This document shows, piece by piece, positions 1 to 7,080 of a stretch of DNA of 8,789 nucleotides (position 1 is its first letter; the number at the start of each line of letters is the position of its first letter). Under the pieces are notes generated by a model that made no database searches, was not told the DNA's origin, and saw only the letters and a program-made list of their open reading frames with translations. The position numbers were made by a program, and so were the translations under genes. This DNA comes from PVC group bacterium. GTDB taxonomy: Bacteria; Verrucomicrobiota; Kiritimatiellia; UBA8416. The DNA is taken from NCBI GenBank assembly GCA_003567805.1, contig PWYP01000065.1, positions 1-8,789 on the forward strand, given 5' to 3'.

Positions 1-2949
1 ACCCCGATCATGTGGTCGCAGTCCACGATTATTGAAGTTTATAGTCTCAATGCGTTCTTTTTGGTTTTTGTGATGCTGTTTGTTTATCTTTGGTTAAACC
101 GTCCCAAAGATCAGTATTTGTATTGGGCTGCGTTGGTTTTTGGTATTGGCTTAACGAATTACCAGGTGTTGCTGTTAGCGGCGTTGGCGTTAGCCATCGT
201 TGTGCTTTTTAAGGATTTCGAACTGTTTCGGGATTTTGCCATCGTGGGGGCGCCCCTAGTAGGGGCGCTCGCATTGCTTTATGTTGGCATTATACCTGCC
301 ATTGAAAATCCACTGGATCCGCGGTGGTATTGGTATCTTGGCGGTAATGGCGCTTTGCTGATTCTTTCGTATTACTTTCTTCCCCGTGGCAAAACGGTAT
401 CGATTACCATTCTGCTCGCACAGGTTGGGGTCGCGGTGTATGCCTATATGCCGATTGTCTCGGATTTGCGTAATCCTCCGATGAATTGGGGCTATCCTCG
501 CACATGGGAAGGATTTATGCATGCTATCAGCCGTGGGCAATATGAGCAGATTCAACCTGTCGATATGTTTACATGGCGGTATGTGGAACAGATCGGCACG
601 TATTTGTCGGATTTACGTTTGAATTTTACGATGTTCGTATCATTGGTGGCCTTTTTGCCTTTTTGTACATGGCGCTGGAATCGACCGGATCATAAGCCGC
701 AATTTGATGCGATGAAATGGGGCATTATTCTTGCTCTCGTGGCTCTTGCGCTATTGCCTTTAGCTGGCTTTTACCCGTTTTACAAGATTCCATCGTTTGG
801 GGTATTTCTGCTGTTGGCGGTAGGTGGCACGATGACACTCGTGGTGCGTTTTCGTGGCTTATGGGAACAACACGTGCTGCAGAACGGGGCACGAATCTGG
901 GAACGAGTTACCGCGTTGTTGGTCGTTTTGGCCGTGGCTGGCATATATGGCATGTTGGTATTGCGTAAGTTCCTCGATGTTATCGAACCCTTGCGGTTAG
1001 GCGAATCTCTACCGGAAGGTTTTGCCAGTGAACTCCTGCTGATCCCCGTTTTAATCTTGGTCCCGTTCCTGGTTGTATGGTTGGCACTTCGTGTTGCTTG
1101 TATGAAGGGGCGGTTCGAGCTGACAGTGGATGCTGGCGTGCAGCGTTGGATGGTGGCAACGTTAATTGCGTTTGTGACGCTGAGCTTGGGATTGATTGCT
1201 TTGGCCGACCTGAAAATGGATATCCAGGATACATTTATCCAGCGTGTGAAATTTATTTCTTCCCATCTCTTGTTTTCGTTCTGGGTTGGATATGGACTTG
1301 TATTTCTGCTGGCTTATCTGGATGACAAGACGCGTCATGTATCCCGGATGCTCAGCTATGGCTGCTTGTTTGCCGCACTCTGCCTGCCTGTTGTTCCCAT
1401 ATTTTCGAATGCATTCAATGAACGCTTAATTCTGGTTTATGGTGGCGCAGATCAGCATAACCGCGATTTCGGCTGGCAGTTTGGAAATTATTCCCTACGC
1501 GGGGCAGAGGCTATCCTAGAGGAACTAGAACCGGATGAGGAACCTTTGCCAAATCCATCCTTTCCGCCCAGCATGGGGACAAATGCCGTGTTTTTCGGCG
1601 GTACGGATCCAGGACGCTTTGTACCTACCTATATGATTTATTCGGCGCGGGTACGTCCTGATGTCCATTTGATTACGCAAAATGCGCTGGCGGATGGAAC
1701 CTATATGAGTGTGATGCGTGATTTATACGGGAATCGAATCTGGATTCCAAGTGTGTCTGATAGTGCGGCCGCATTTGGACAATTTGTACGTGAAATCGAG
1801 ACAGGTGTTCGTCCTCCTGTTCCAGGCGTTAGCGTGGAAGGTGGACGCGTACAGGTGAGCGGGGTTATGGCGGTGATGGAAATTAATGCCATTCTCGCCC
1901 GAGACATATTTGAAAAGAATCGCGCTCGTCACAACTTTTATGTCGAGGAAAGTTATGTCATTCAATGGATGTATCCCTATTTGACGCCGCATGGTTTGAT
2001 CATGAAGATCAACCATGATTCGATGGGGCGTCTACCGCAAGACGTCGTGCATGACGACCTTGATTTCTGGGATTGGTACACACGCCGTTTTCTTGCACAT
2101 CCCATGTTTCGTCGTGATGTGCCTGCACAGAAGTCGTTTTCCAAGTTGCGTAGCGCGATTGCTGGTTTATATGTGCATCGCGGGATGATGCGCGAAGCGG
2201 AAATTGCATTTCGTGAGGCGCTCGATTTGTATCCCTTGTCTCCGGAAGCGCATTTCCGTTTGTCTGAATTATATCTTCGGCGCGGCCGGTTTGCGGATGC
2301 CAAAGAGCTGATGGAAAGCTTTCTCGCGGCGGATCCTGCGAATGAACGTGCTGAGAACTTTTTGAATCAAATTCATCATATTGAGCGGATGAATGCCCGT
2401 GTACAGGAGCTTGAGCAGCAGTGGCAGGACGGGACGATTTCCGGGCAGGATGCTTTGTCGTTGGCGGATGCTTATCGGCAGCGTGGGCAAATGGATCGTT
2501 TTCGTAGTTTGGCAGAGAGCATTGCAACCAATCCACAATCACCTGCGTTTTTACTATTCCCGCTGGGAAGGTTGTATGCGCAAGCTGGAATGCGTGCTCG
2601 CGCTGGTGAAGTTGTGCAAACCGGTCTGGATCGATTGCCGCCTAATGCGCCTCCGGAGGCATTGCAGGATGCTTTAAACACCTTACGAGCCATTCAAGAT
2701 TTCGATCGTGCTGCAGCATTGTTGGAACAAATTCTGGAGCAGCGACCTGCGGCTTGGGATCGGTGGATCGAGTTAGCAGAGGTGCATGCAGCGCGGAATG
2801 CATTTGATGCAGCAGGGGCAGCACTTGGTGCTGCGATTCGACATGGGGGACATGATGCACGCATGTCGATAGAGACGAACCCCACGTTACGTCGTATTCA
2901 GCAGGAGCGCACAGAGCAGCGTCAAGGTGTTTTTGGGGTTGGTCGTTGA
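1..2949 (+). CDS. DUF2723 (TMEM260-like) membrane protein with C-terminal TPR repeats, 5' partial
   Basis: The reading frame is open from base 1, so the first in-frame ATG (base 10) is probably internal. The segment after it, WSQSTIIEVYSLNAFF, matches the conserved 'WSQ..I.EVY.LNA' block that lies well inside DUF2723 proteins; the N-terminal helices and acidic motif of the family would lie upstream. Numbering from base 10, residues 10-470 hold roughly a dozen hydrophobic helices. Residues about 478-700 form a soluble domain containing FFGGTDPGRF (about 528-537), a block I associate with DUF2723 proteins. Residues about 715-785 form at least two clear TPR units, and further helical, TPR-like sequence runs to the end. 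The family includes human TMEM260, an O-mannosyltransferase, and bacterial members are presumed GT-C glycosyltransferases using a polyprenyl-linked sugar at the membrane. Donor and acceptor here are unknown. The family call is firm; the enzymatic role is inferred. Confidence 0.85.
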   Translation, partial: TPIMWSQSTIIEVYSLNAFFLVFVMLFVYLWLNRPKDQYLYWAALVFGIGLTNYQVLLLAALALAIVVLFKDFELFRDFAIVGAPLVGALALLYVGIIPAIENPLDPRWYWYLGGNGALLILSYYFLPRGKTVSITILLAQVGVAVYAYMPIVSDLRNPPMNWGYPRTWEGFMHAISRGQYEQIQPVDMFTWRYVEQIGTYLSDLRLNFTMFVSLVAFLPFCTWRWNRPDHKPQFDAMKWGIILALVALALLPLAGFYPFYKIPSFGVFLLLAVGGTMTLVVRFRGLWEQHVLQNGARIWERVTALLVVLAVAGIYGMLVLRKFLDVIEPLRLGESLPEGFASELLLIPVLILVPFLVVWLALRVACMKGRFELTVDAGVQRWMVATLIAFVTLSLGLIALADLKMDIQDTFIQRVKFISSHLLFSFWVGYGLVFLLAYLDDKTRHVSRMLSYGCLFAALCLPVVPIFSNAFNERLILVYGGADQHNRDFGWQFGNYSLRGAEAILEELEPDEEPLPNPSFPPSMGTNAVFFGGTDPGRFVPTYMIYSARVRPDVHLITQNALADGTYMSVMRDLYGNRIWIPSVSDSAAAFGQFVREIETGVRPPVPGVSVEGGRVQVSGVMAVMEINAILARDIFEKNRARHNFYVEESYVIQWMYPYLTPHGLIMKINHDSMGRLPQDVVHDDLDFWDWYTRRFLAHPMFRRDVPAQKSFSKLRSAIAGLYVHRGMMREAEIAFREALDLYPLSPEAHFRLSELYLRRGRFADAKELMESFLAADPANERAENFLNQIHHIERMNARVQELEQQWQDGTISGQDALSLADAYRQRGQMDRFRSLAESIATNPQSPAFLLFPLGRLYAQAGMRARAGEVVQTGLDRLPPNAPPEALQDALNTLRAIQDFDRAAALLEQILEQRPAAWDRWIELAEVHAARNAFDAAGAALGAAIRHGGHDARMSIETNPTLRRIQQERTEQRQGVFGVGR

Positions 2950-2960
2950 GGCCTAAGGCC

Positions 2961-2965
2961 GAGGA
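2961..2965 (+). promoter_or_regulatory. Shine-Dalgarno site of the cysteine-rich gene
   Basis: GAGGA lies four bases before the ATG at 2970, in the 20-base gap after the stop of the upstream gene. It supports that ATG as the start. Confidence 0.6.
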
Positions 2966-2969
2966 ATAG

Positions 2970-3602
2970 ATGGGAAAGATTCACAGTCGCGATTTGCAAC
3001 AGTTTCATGCCATTGAGCGTGCTTTGTGGAAGCTTTTCGACTTATTTGGTCCCTTGTGTGGTCGTTGTGCCAGAAAAACGTTGCGTGAGCACACCGCAGG
3101 ACAACGAGAGCATCGGGAATCGTGGTGTTGTTGCATGATTGACAATCAAGTGCATGATCATTGGGATACATTGAACCCTGTGCAGCAGCATTATGATCGT
3201 GCTTGGTATGAGAAACTTTCGCCCTTGCCTATGGGGCGTATGCCGGGAAATGGGCCGTGTCCTGCTTTGGGGGCTCAGGGGTGTCGTCTGCGAAAATGCC
3301 GCCCCGTGACTTGTACAACACAGTTGTGTAGTAAGATGTTAGCGGTTTTGCAGCGTGTTGGGTTGTATGATGGTAATGCCACGTCTGCGCGGCAAATAGA
3401 AGAATTGGTGCCACTTCCAGATATTCTGCACGCATTATATCGCACGGGACATAAAGGCGAGAAAGTTTCTCCGGAAGAGGTGCAACGATATCTGGATATG
3501 ATTCATGTGTATCGAAGCAAATTTGCGTCGATCGATGCGGATACACGTCAGGCAGCGATTGATGCGGTTTTGCCGGATGATGGAGAAGGTACGGGAGTCT
3601 AA
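2970..3602 (+). CDS. cysteine-rich YkgJ-like putative metal-binding protein
   Basis: A 210-residue soluble protein with no signal peptide or membrane helix. Its cysteines are ordered: C30-x2-C33, a C53-C54-C55 triplet, then C97, C105, C110, C115 and C120 in a block reading GPCPALGAQGC followed by CRPVTC and LC. This block resembles the YkgJ / UPF0153 'CxxCxxCC' family pattern, in which 'C..L...GC....RP..C' cysteines are proposed to bind zinc or an iron-sulfur cluster. The remainder (about 125-210) is helical and cysteine-free. It starts 20 bases after the glycosyltransferase-like gene, behind a GAGGA site, and ends two bases before the amidase gene, so all are probably co-transcribed. The family match rests on the cysteine spacing alone, and no reaction can be assigned. 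Confidence 0.75.
   Translation: MGKIHSRDLQQFHAIERALWKLFDLFGPLCGRCARKTLREHTAGQREHRESWCCCMIDNQVHDHWDTLNPVQQHYDRAWYEKLSPLPMGRMPGNGPCPALGAQGCRLRKCRPVTCTTQLCSKMLAVLQRVGLYDGNATSARQIEELVPLPDILHALYRTGHKGEKVSPEEVQRYLDMIHVYRSKFASIDADTRQAAIDAVLPDDGEGTGV
3593..3597 (+). promoter_or_regulatory. Shine-Dalgarno site of the amidase gene
   Basis: GGGAG lies inside the last codons of the preceding gene, seven bases before the ATG at 3605. It supports this start. Confidence 0.55.
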
Positions 3603-3604
3603 TT

Positions 3605-4390
3605 ATGCGCATTGGAGTTGCCCAGTTGGCAGCAGACAGTATTGATCCTTCTTCTACGGTTCATTACGAAACATATGTTGACCGTGCCTATTCCGCGGGC
3701 TGCAACTGGGTGGTTTTTCCTGAGTTATCAGATAGTGGGTACAATTTGCATGTATCTTCACCGGTGGCGAATGACCATCAAAATGGCTTAGCTCGCATGG
3801 CCCAGCAGCGCGGGCTATGGATTTTTGCCGGAATGCGCCGTAGTGGATCACCATTGGACTACAATGCGCTAATGGTATTTTCTCCATCGGGGAAGGGTAT
3901 GCCTGCCTATCACAAAATGCACCTCTTTGCACATGGGGAGGTGCCGGAAAATCGTTTTTTTTCGTCTGGAGCAGAACCTGTTATCGTGCAGGCAGACGGA
4001 ATACGAGTGGGATTATCGATTTGTTTTGATTTGCGATTTCCTTTTTTGTATCGGGCTTATGCCAAGCGTGGTGTGGAGATCTTTATTGTGTCTTCGGCGT
4101 GGCCAAACGTTCGCATCGAAGATTGGACGTTGCTGTTACGCGCCCGTGCATTAGAAAACCAGGCTATTGCCATTGGTGTCAATTATTGCAGTGGGCAGCA
4201 AAAATTGCTATTTGGTGGGAATTCCATGGTTTGCGGTCCGGATGGTCGTGTTCTTGGCTCGGCACCGAGCGATGCGTCTACACTTCTTGTTTGTGATGTG
4301 GATTTGCAAAGCGTGGTGCAAGCACGGCGGGATTTTCCGGTTTTGCTGGATGACCATGAAATTGATGTTATTGATTACATAGGGGGGTAA
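3605..4390 (+). CDS. nitrilase-superfamily carbon-nitrogen hydrolase, omega-amidase-like
   Basis: This 261-residue cytoplasmic protein has the usual length and all signatures of the carbon-nitrogen hydrolase family. The catalytic triad is visible: E40 in FPELSDSGY, K104 in YHKMHLF and C140 in LSICFDLRFP. The second conserved glutamate (E112 in HGE) is also present. The SAWP block (164-167), ARALENQ, and a C-terminal R..FPVL element match the omega-amidase (NIT2/YafV) branch, which hydrolyses small amides such as alpha-ketoglutaramate to the acid plus ammonia. The N-terminus MRIGVAQL is the expected first beta strand, so the start is well placed. The exact substrate is uncertain, since related branches act on other short amides. 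The stop codon directly abuts the start of the DUF1576 membrane protein gene, which suggests co-expression and perhaps a shared nitrogen substrate. An eight-T run at 3955-3962 is read without interruption. Confidence 0.9.
   Translation: MRIGVAQLAADSIDPSSTVHYETYVDRAYSAGCNWVVFPELSDSGYNLHVSSPVANDHQNGLARMAQQRGLWIFAGMRRSGSPLDYNALMVFSPSGKGMPAYHKMHLFAHGEVPENRFFSSGAEPVIVQADGIRVGLSICFDLRFPFLYRAYAKRGVEIFIVSSAWPNVRIEDWTLLLRARALENQAIAIGVNYCSGQQKLLFGGNSMVCGPDGRVLGSAPSDASTLLVCDVDLQSVVQARRDFPVLLDDHEIDVIDYIGG
4381..4387 (+). promoter_or_regulatory. Shine-Dalgarno site of the DUF1576 gene
   Basis: AGGGGGG forms the last codons of the amidase gene. It lies three bases before the ATG at 4391, with only the TAA stop between. 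The short spacing and abutting stop/start suggest that ribosomes pass directly from one gene to the next. Confidence 0.5.
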
Positions 4391-5668
4391 ATGGAAAAGG
4401 GGCAAGCAGACGAGATACGTTACAAACACATCTTGCAATACGGGATATATGTGTTTCCTGTCGTGCTGTTAGTCGTGGGACTTCTTTCTGAATCCCCAAG
4501 CGCGATTTGGGAAGGTTTGAGAAATATTATCGTTTCACCCAGCGTTCTTCTGCACGATTATTTGTCTGTGGGGGGGCTAGGCGCAACGCTGGTGAACGCT
4601 GGATTATGTGGCATCATATGTTGTGTGCTGCTGGCTTTGTTGCGTGTTGAGTTGAATGGGCCATTTGTGGCTGCTGTTTACACCGTTATCGGATTTGCCT
4701 TTTTTGGAAAAAATATTTTCAATGTCTGGCCGATATTTATTGGTGTGGCGCTATTTGCGAAAGCGCAGGGGGTGCCTACGCGTAATTATGCGCTGGTTGG
4801 ATTGTTTGGTACCACACTCGCTCCTTTGGTCAGTGCCATTACTTTCGGGTCGTACCTTTCGGGGAGCGTAGCTGCTTTATTGGGGGCAGCGTTGGGTGTG
4901 TTAGCTGGTTTTGTCTTGCCGCCTTTAGCATCGCATATGCTGCGTTTTCATGATGGCTACAATATTTATAATATTGGTTTTACCGGCGGTATCGTTGGCT
5001 CGTTTCTAACCGCATGGTTACGCAGCTTTGACTTTACGGTTACGCCCACATCTCATTTGGCTGATCAATACGACTTTTTCCTGAAAGTCTTGCTGCTTGG
5101 CTTTTTCGTTTTTTTGATGTTTGCCGGATATGTGATTGATCGACGTGGCGGGCGGGTTATCGGTGAAAAAATGCGGTTGATTCATGCGTCATCTGGTCGG
5201 TTGATTAGCGATTTTATGCGTATTGGGGATGTGCCTTCGGCGATCTTCAATATGGGGTTTATGGGACTCATTTCCTCGTTTTTTGTCATGCTTTTAGGTG
5301 GGCGTTTCAATGGTCCGGTGATTGGCGGCATCTTGACAATTGTTGGATTTGCCGCTTTCGGTAAGCACGTAAAGAATTGTTTGCCTGTTTTGCTAGGTGT
5401 GTATCTGGCATCCTTTTTGAAGGTATGGGATGGCGGTAGCACGCCGGTGATTATTGCGGGGCTATTCGGCACGACATTAGCGCCCATCGCGGGGCAATTC
5501 GGCCCGCTTGCCGGTATACTTGCCGGATTTTGTCATTTGTCGATCGTGATGAATGTTGGCGTATTACATGGTGGGGTGAACTTGTACAATAATGGTTTTG
5601 CGGGGGGCTTTGTGGCGTCATTTTTGGTGCCGATTATCAATGCCCTGAAAAAGGAGGATAAGGCATGA
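4391..5668 (+). CDS. DUF1576 family polytopic membrane protein, internally duplicated
   Basis: A 425-residue integral membrane protein with about ten or more hydrophobic segments. I recognise the DUF1576 family from its LNGPF, GFAFFGK and GLFGTTLAP blocks; I know of no established function for it. The two halves are homologous and in the same linear order. N69 pairs with N287, NGP 89-91 with 307-309, FGK 105-107 with 323-325, GLFGTTLAP 137-145 with 357-365, LAGF 171-174 with 377-380, and the NxYNxGFxGG motif 191-200 with 397-406. Two tandem halves with glycine-rich, asparagine-bearing breaks are typical of channels and transporters, so transport of a small solute is the natural inference. The gene abuts an amidase upstream and overlaps the small downstream gene by four bases (ATGA). 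A nutrient or ammonia/amide transporter is one option, and an exporter is equally possible. Confidence 0.85.
   Translation: MEKGQADEIRYKHILQYGIYVFPVVLLVVGLLSESPSAIWEGLRNIIVSPSVLLHDYLSVGGLGATLVNAGLCGIICCVLLALLRVELNGPFVAAVYTVIGFAFFGKNIFNVWPIFIGVALFAKAQGVPTRNYALVGLFGTTLAPLVSAITFGSYLSGSVAALLGAALGVLAGFVLPPLASHMLRFHDGYNIYNIGFTGGIVGSFLTAWLRSFDFTVTPTSHLADQYDFFLKVLLLGFFVFLMFAGYVIDRRGGRVIGEKMRLIHASSGRLISDFMRIGDVPSAIFNMGFMGLISSFFVMLLGGRFNGPVIGGILTIVGFAAFGKHVKNCLPVLLGVYLASFLKVWDGGSTPVIIAGLFGTTLAPIAGQFGPLAGILAGFCHLSIVMNVGVLHGGVNLYNNGFAGGFVASFLVPIINALKKEDKA
4541..5008 (+). repeat. protein-level repeat, first half of the DUF1576 gene
   Basis: This segment encodes residues 51-206 and is homologous at protein level to residues 269-412. 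The alignment is ungapped at an offset of 218 from D56/D274 to K107/K325. It shifts to 220 at GLFGTTLAP and to 206 at the final NxYNxGFxGG block. No long nucleotide identity is evident, so the duplication is ancient. Confidence 0.85.
5195..5626 (+). repeat. protein-level repeat, second half of the DUF1576 gene
   Basis: This segment encodes residues 269-412, the partner of residues 51-206. The last 20 aligned residues (187-206 against 393-412) agree at 13 positions, including H, both N residues, Y, the GF and GG pairs and the SFL ending. The hydrophobic segment at about 230-250 corresponds to the first helix of the protein (about 17-32), so the duplication probably covers nearly the whole chain. 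Confidence 0.85.
5651..5657 (+). promoter_or_regulatory. strong Shine-Dalgarno site of the 117-residue protein gene
   Basis: AAGGAGG lies within the last codons of the DUF1576 gene, seven bases before the ATG at 5665. This near-ideal site fixes the overlapping start and marks the small frame as a genuinely translated gene. Confidence 0.8.
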
Positions 5669-6018
5669 AGCATGAGTTGAAAAAAGTACTTAAGATTGCT
5701 GACGAAGTGATGACGGTTTGCATGTACAAATTTGATCCAGCAAAAGCGTATTTTACAACAGAAAAATGTGAGACAGGTTATGAGCTGCTTTTTCGATTCG
5801 AGTCTGTCACGGTCAGCGACAAGGATCTGGATGACTTACGTGAAAAGTTATCTGCTGAGCGCAATCCTGAATTAGAGGATTATTACTGGCAGTTGGCAGG
5901 AGAAGTTGAAAACAGCAATGAATTATACCTTGTAGCGCTCATGAGTGATTTGTCGGAAGTATGTTATGATGGGCATGTTCTTGCGATTCATCTTTCCCGT
6001 AAAGTCGAGCAGGGATAG
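5665..6018 (+). CDS. small conserved-looking hypothetical protein coupled to the DUF1576 gene
   Basis: I do not recognise this 117-residue protein. It is soluble and acidic, with no signal peptide, no membrane helix and no cysteine motif (single cysteines at scattered positions). It begins with an amphipathic helix (KHELKKVLKIADEVM), followed by a probable beta strand (GYELLFRFESVTV), a charged helix (residues about 51-65), a second helical stretch, and a terminal strand pair ending GHVLAIHLSRK. This alternation suggests a small alpha/beta domain. Its ATG overlaps the TGA of the DUF1576 gene (ATGA) and it has a strong ribosome site, so the two products are likely made together. A regulatory or accessory subunit for the membrane protein is a reasonable inference, but the sequence shows no motif that proves it. 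The next gene, queG, begins 12 bases after its stop. Confidence 0.75.
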   Translation: MKHELKKVLKIADEVMTVCMYKFDPAKAYFTTEKCETGYELLFRFESVTVSDKDLDDLREKLSAERNPELEDYYWQLAGEVENSNELYLVALMSDLSEVCYDGHVLAIHLSRKVEQG

Positions 6019-6030
6019 GGTGTCTGAGAT

Positions 6031-7080
6031 ATGATGCCGCAGGCTCCGTTTTACCCGATCGTACCTGAAGATGTGGCCGATATTTTTGCAAGTGAAGGGT
6101 TGCGATTGTTGGGGATTGCTGATGCGAATCCGGATGCAGAGGCTGCTGCACGTTATCAGGATTGGTTGCAGGCGGGCAATCATGGCGATATGGAGTGGAT
6201 GGAGCGTCATGCTGTAGGGAAGTACGATCCATCACAGATTTTACCTGGCTGCCGGTCTATATTGATTACCGGACTGTCTTACTATCAGCCCGGGAACTGC
6301 GAGCCGGGGCAAGGACGTATCGCACGGTATGCCTGGGGGCGTGATTATCACAAGGTTCTGGGAAACCGTTTGCGCAAGGTGGCTCACCGGCTTATGGCCC
6401 TTTATCCGCAGGATCGCTTCCGGTCTTATACGGATGCGTTACCTTTGGATGAGCGTTATTACGCTTGTGGAGGTGGGGCAGGGTTTATCGGGCGTAATAC
6501 TTTACTCATCCATAGTGCTCTGGGAAGCTGGTTTGTTATCGGGGAGATCTTGTCCACACATCACTGGCCTGCCACGCCGCTGTCGGATCCACGACATGGT
6601 GCTTGTCCCCAAGGCTGTCGTAAATGTCTGGATGTCTGTCCGACGGGTGCTTTACGCGATGATGGGCAAATCGATGCAAGTCTTTGCATCTCGTATCTTA
6701 CGATTGAACATAAAGGTCCGATTCCGTTAGCGCTGCGCAAGCCCATGGGAACATGGCTTTTTGGGTGTGATTTATGTCAGGAAGTTTGCCCGTTTCAGTT
6801 GCGCAAGCAAGTAACCGAAGAGAAGGATTTTCTTGCATGGCGTGCGGGGCCGGGTGTTTCTCCCGCTGATATTCTTGGTATGGATGAAACTGCTTTTCGC
6901 GCGCGCTTTGCAGGAACCCCGATCATGCGTACAGGATTATGGCGCATGCAGAGAAATGCTTGTATTGTGGCTGGTAATTTGCAGGATGCACAGAGTTTGC
7001 CTGCATTGTACCGTATGCGAAGCGGTAAAGATCCGATTCTCCGCGAGCATGCGGCGTGGGCGCTATCACAGTATAATTGA
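6031..7080 (+). CDS. queG: epoxyqueuosine reductase QueG
   Basis: QueG catalyses the last step of queuosine synthesis, reducing epoxyqueuosine in tRNA to queuosine with cobalamin and two [4Fe-4S] clusters. At 349 residues it is somewhat shorter than well-known members (about 380). Residues about 1-130 are the DUF1730-type N-terminal domain. D135 in YTDALPLDERYYA is the expected catalytic aspartate, followed by GAGFIGRNTLL. Cluster cysteines are C192, C196, C199 and C203 (CPQGCRKCLDVCPTGA), then C219, C246, C249 and C253 (GCDLCQEVCPF). The family normally has CxxCxxCxxxCP; here the first gap holds three residues. A single HEAT-like helix pair (about 305-349) closes the protein. The start may be 6031 (AGGG ten bases upstream) or the adjacent ATG at 6034 (GAG five bases upstream). 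The function implies a cobalamin supply and presumably the rest of the pathway elsewhere in the genome. Confidence 0.93.
   Translation: MMPQAPFYPIVPEDVADIFASEGLRLLGIADANPDAEAAARYQDWLQAGNHGDMEWMERHAVGKYDPSQILPGCRSILITGLSYYQPGNCEPGQGRIARYAWGRDYHKVLGNRLRKVAHRLMALYPQDRFRSYTDALPLDERYYACGGGAGFIGRNTLLIHSALGSWFVIGEILSTHHWPATPLSDPRHGACPQGCRKCLDVCPTGALRDDGQIDASLCISYLTIEHKGPIPLALRKPMGTWLFGCDLCQEVCPFQLRKQVTEEKDFLAWRAGPGVSPADILGMDETAFRARFAGTPIMRTGLWRMQRNACIVAGNLQDAQSLPALYRMRSGKDPILREHAAWALSQYN

Noticed and set aside
2009..2542. 177-codon open frame on the minus strand within the DUF2723 gene
   Set aside because: It is antisense to a clear TPR-encoding region, and the translation is low-complexity with no recognisable domain. 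It is a shadow of the real gene.
2950..2960. GGCCTAAGGCC palindrome just after the stop of the DUF2723 gene
   Set aside because: Arms are only five bases around one central base, no T run follows, and a ribosome site starts at the next base, so it is not a credible terminator. A protein-binding site is possible but unsupported.
3955..3962. Eight-T run in the amidase gene as a possible frameshift site
   Set aside because: The frame continues through conserved family sequence on both sides, so no recoding is needed and no sequence error is suggested.
4966..4971. TATAAT hexamer inside the DUF1576 gene
   Set aside because: It lies in the codons of the conserved NIYNIG motif and has no matching -35 element.
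7072..7077. TATAAT hexamer immediately before the antiporter start
   Set aside because: It encodes the last codons of queG, and the position 17 bases upstream (7049-7054) bears no resemblance to TTGACA and there is no TG extension. Probably chance.
7077..7079. TTG as the antiporter start
   Set aside because: An ATG follows in the next codon and overlaps the queG stop in the common TGATG arrangement; the TTG adds one residue and no better ribosome site.
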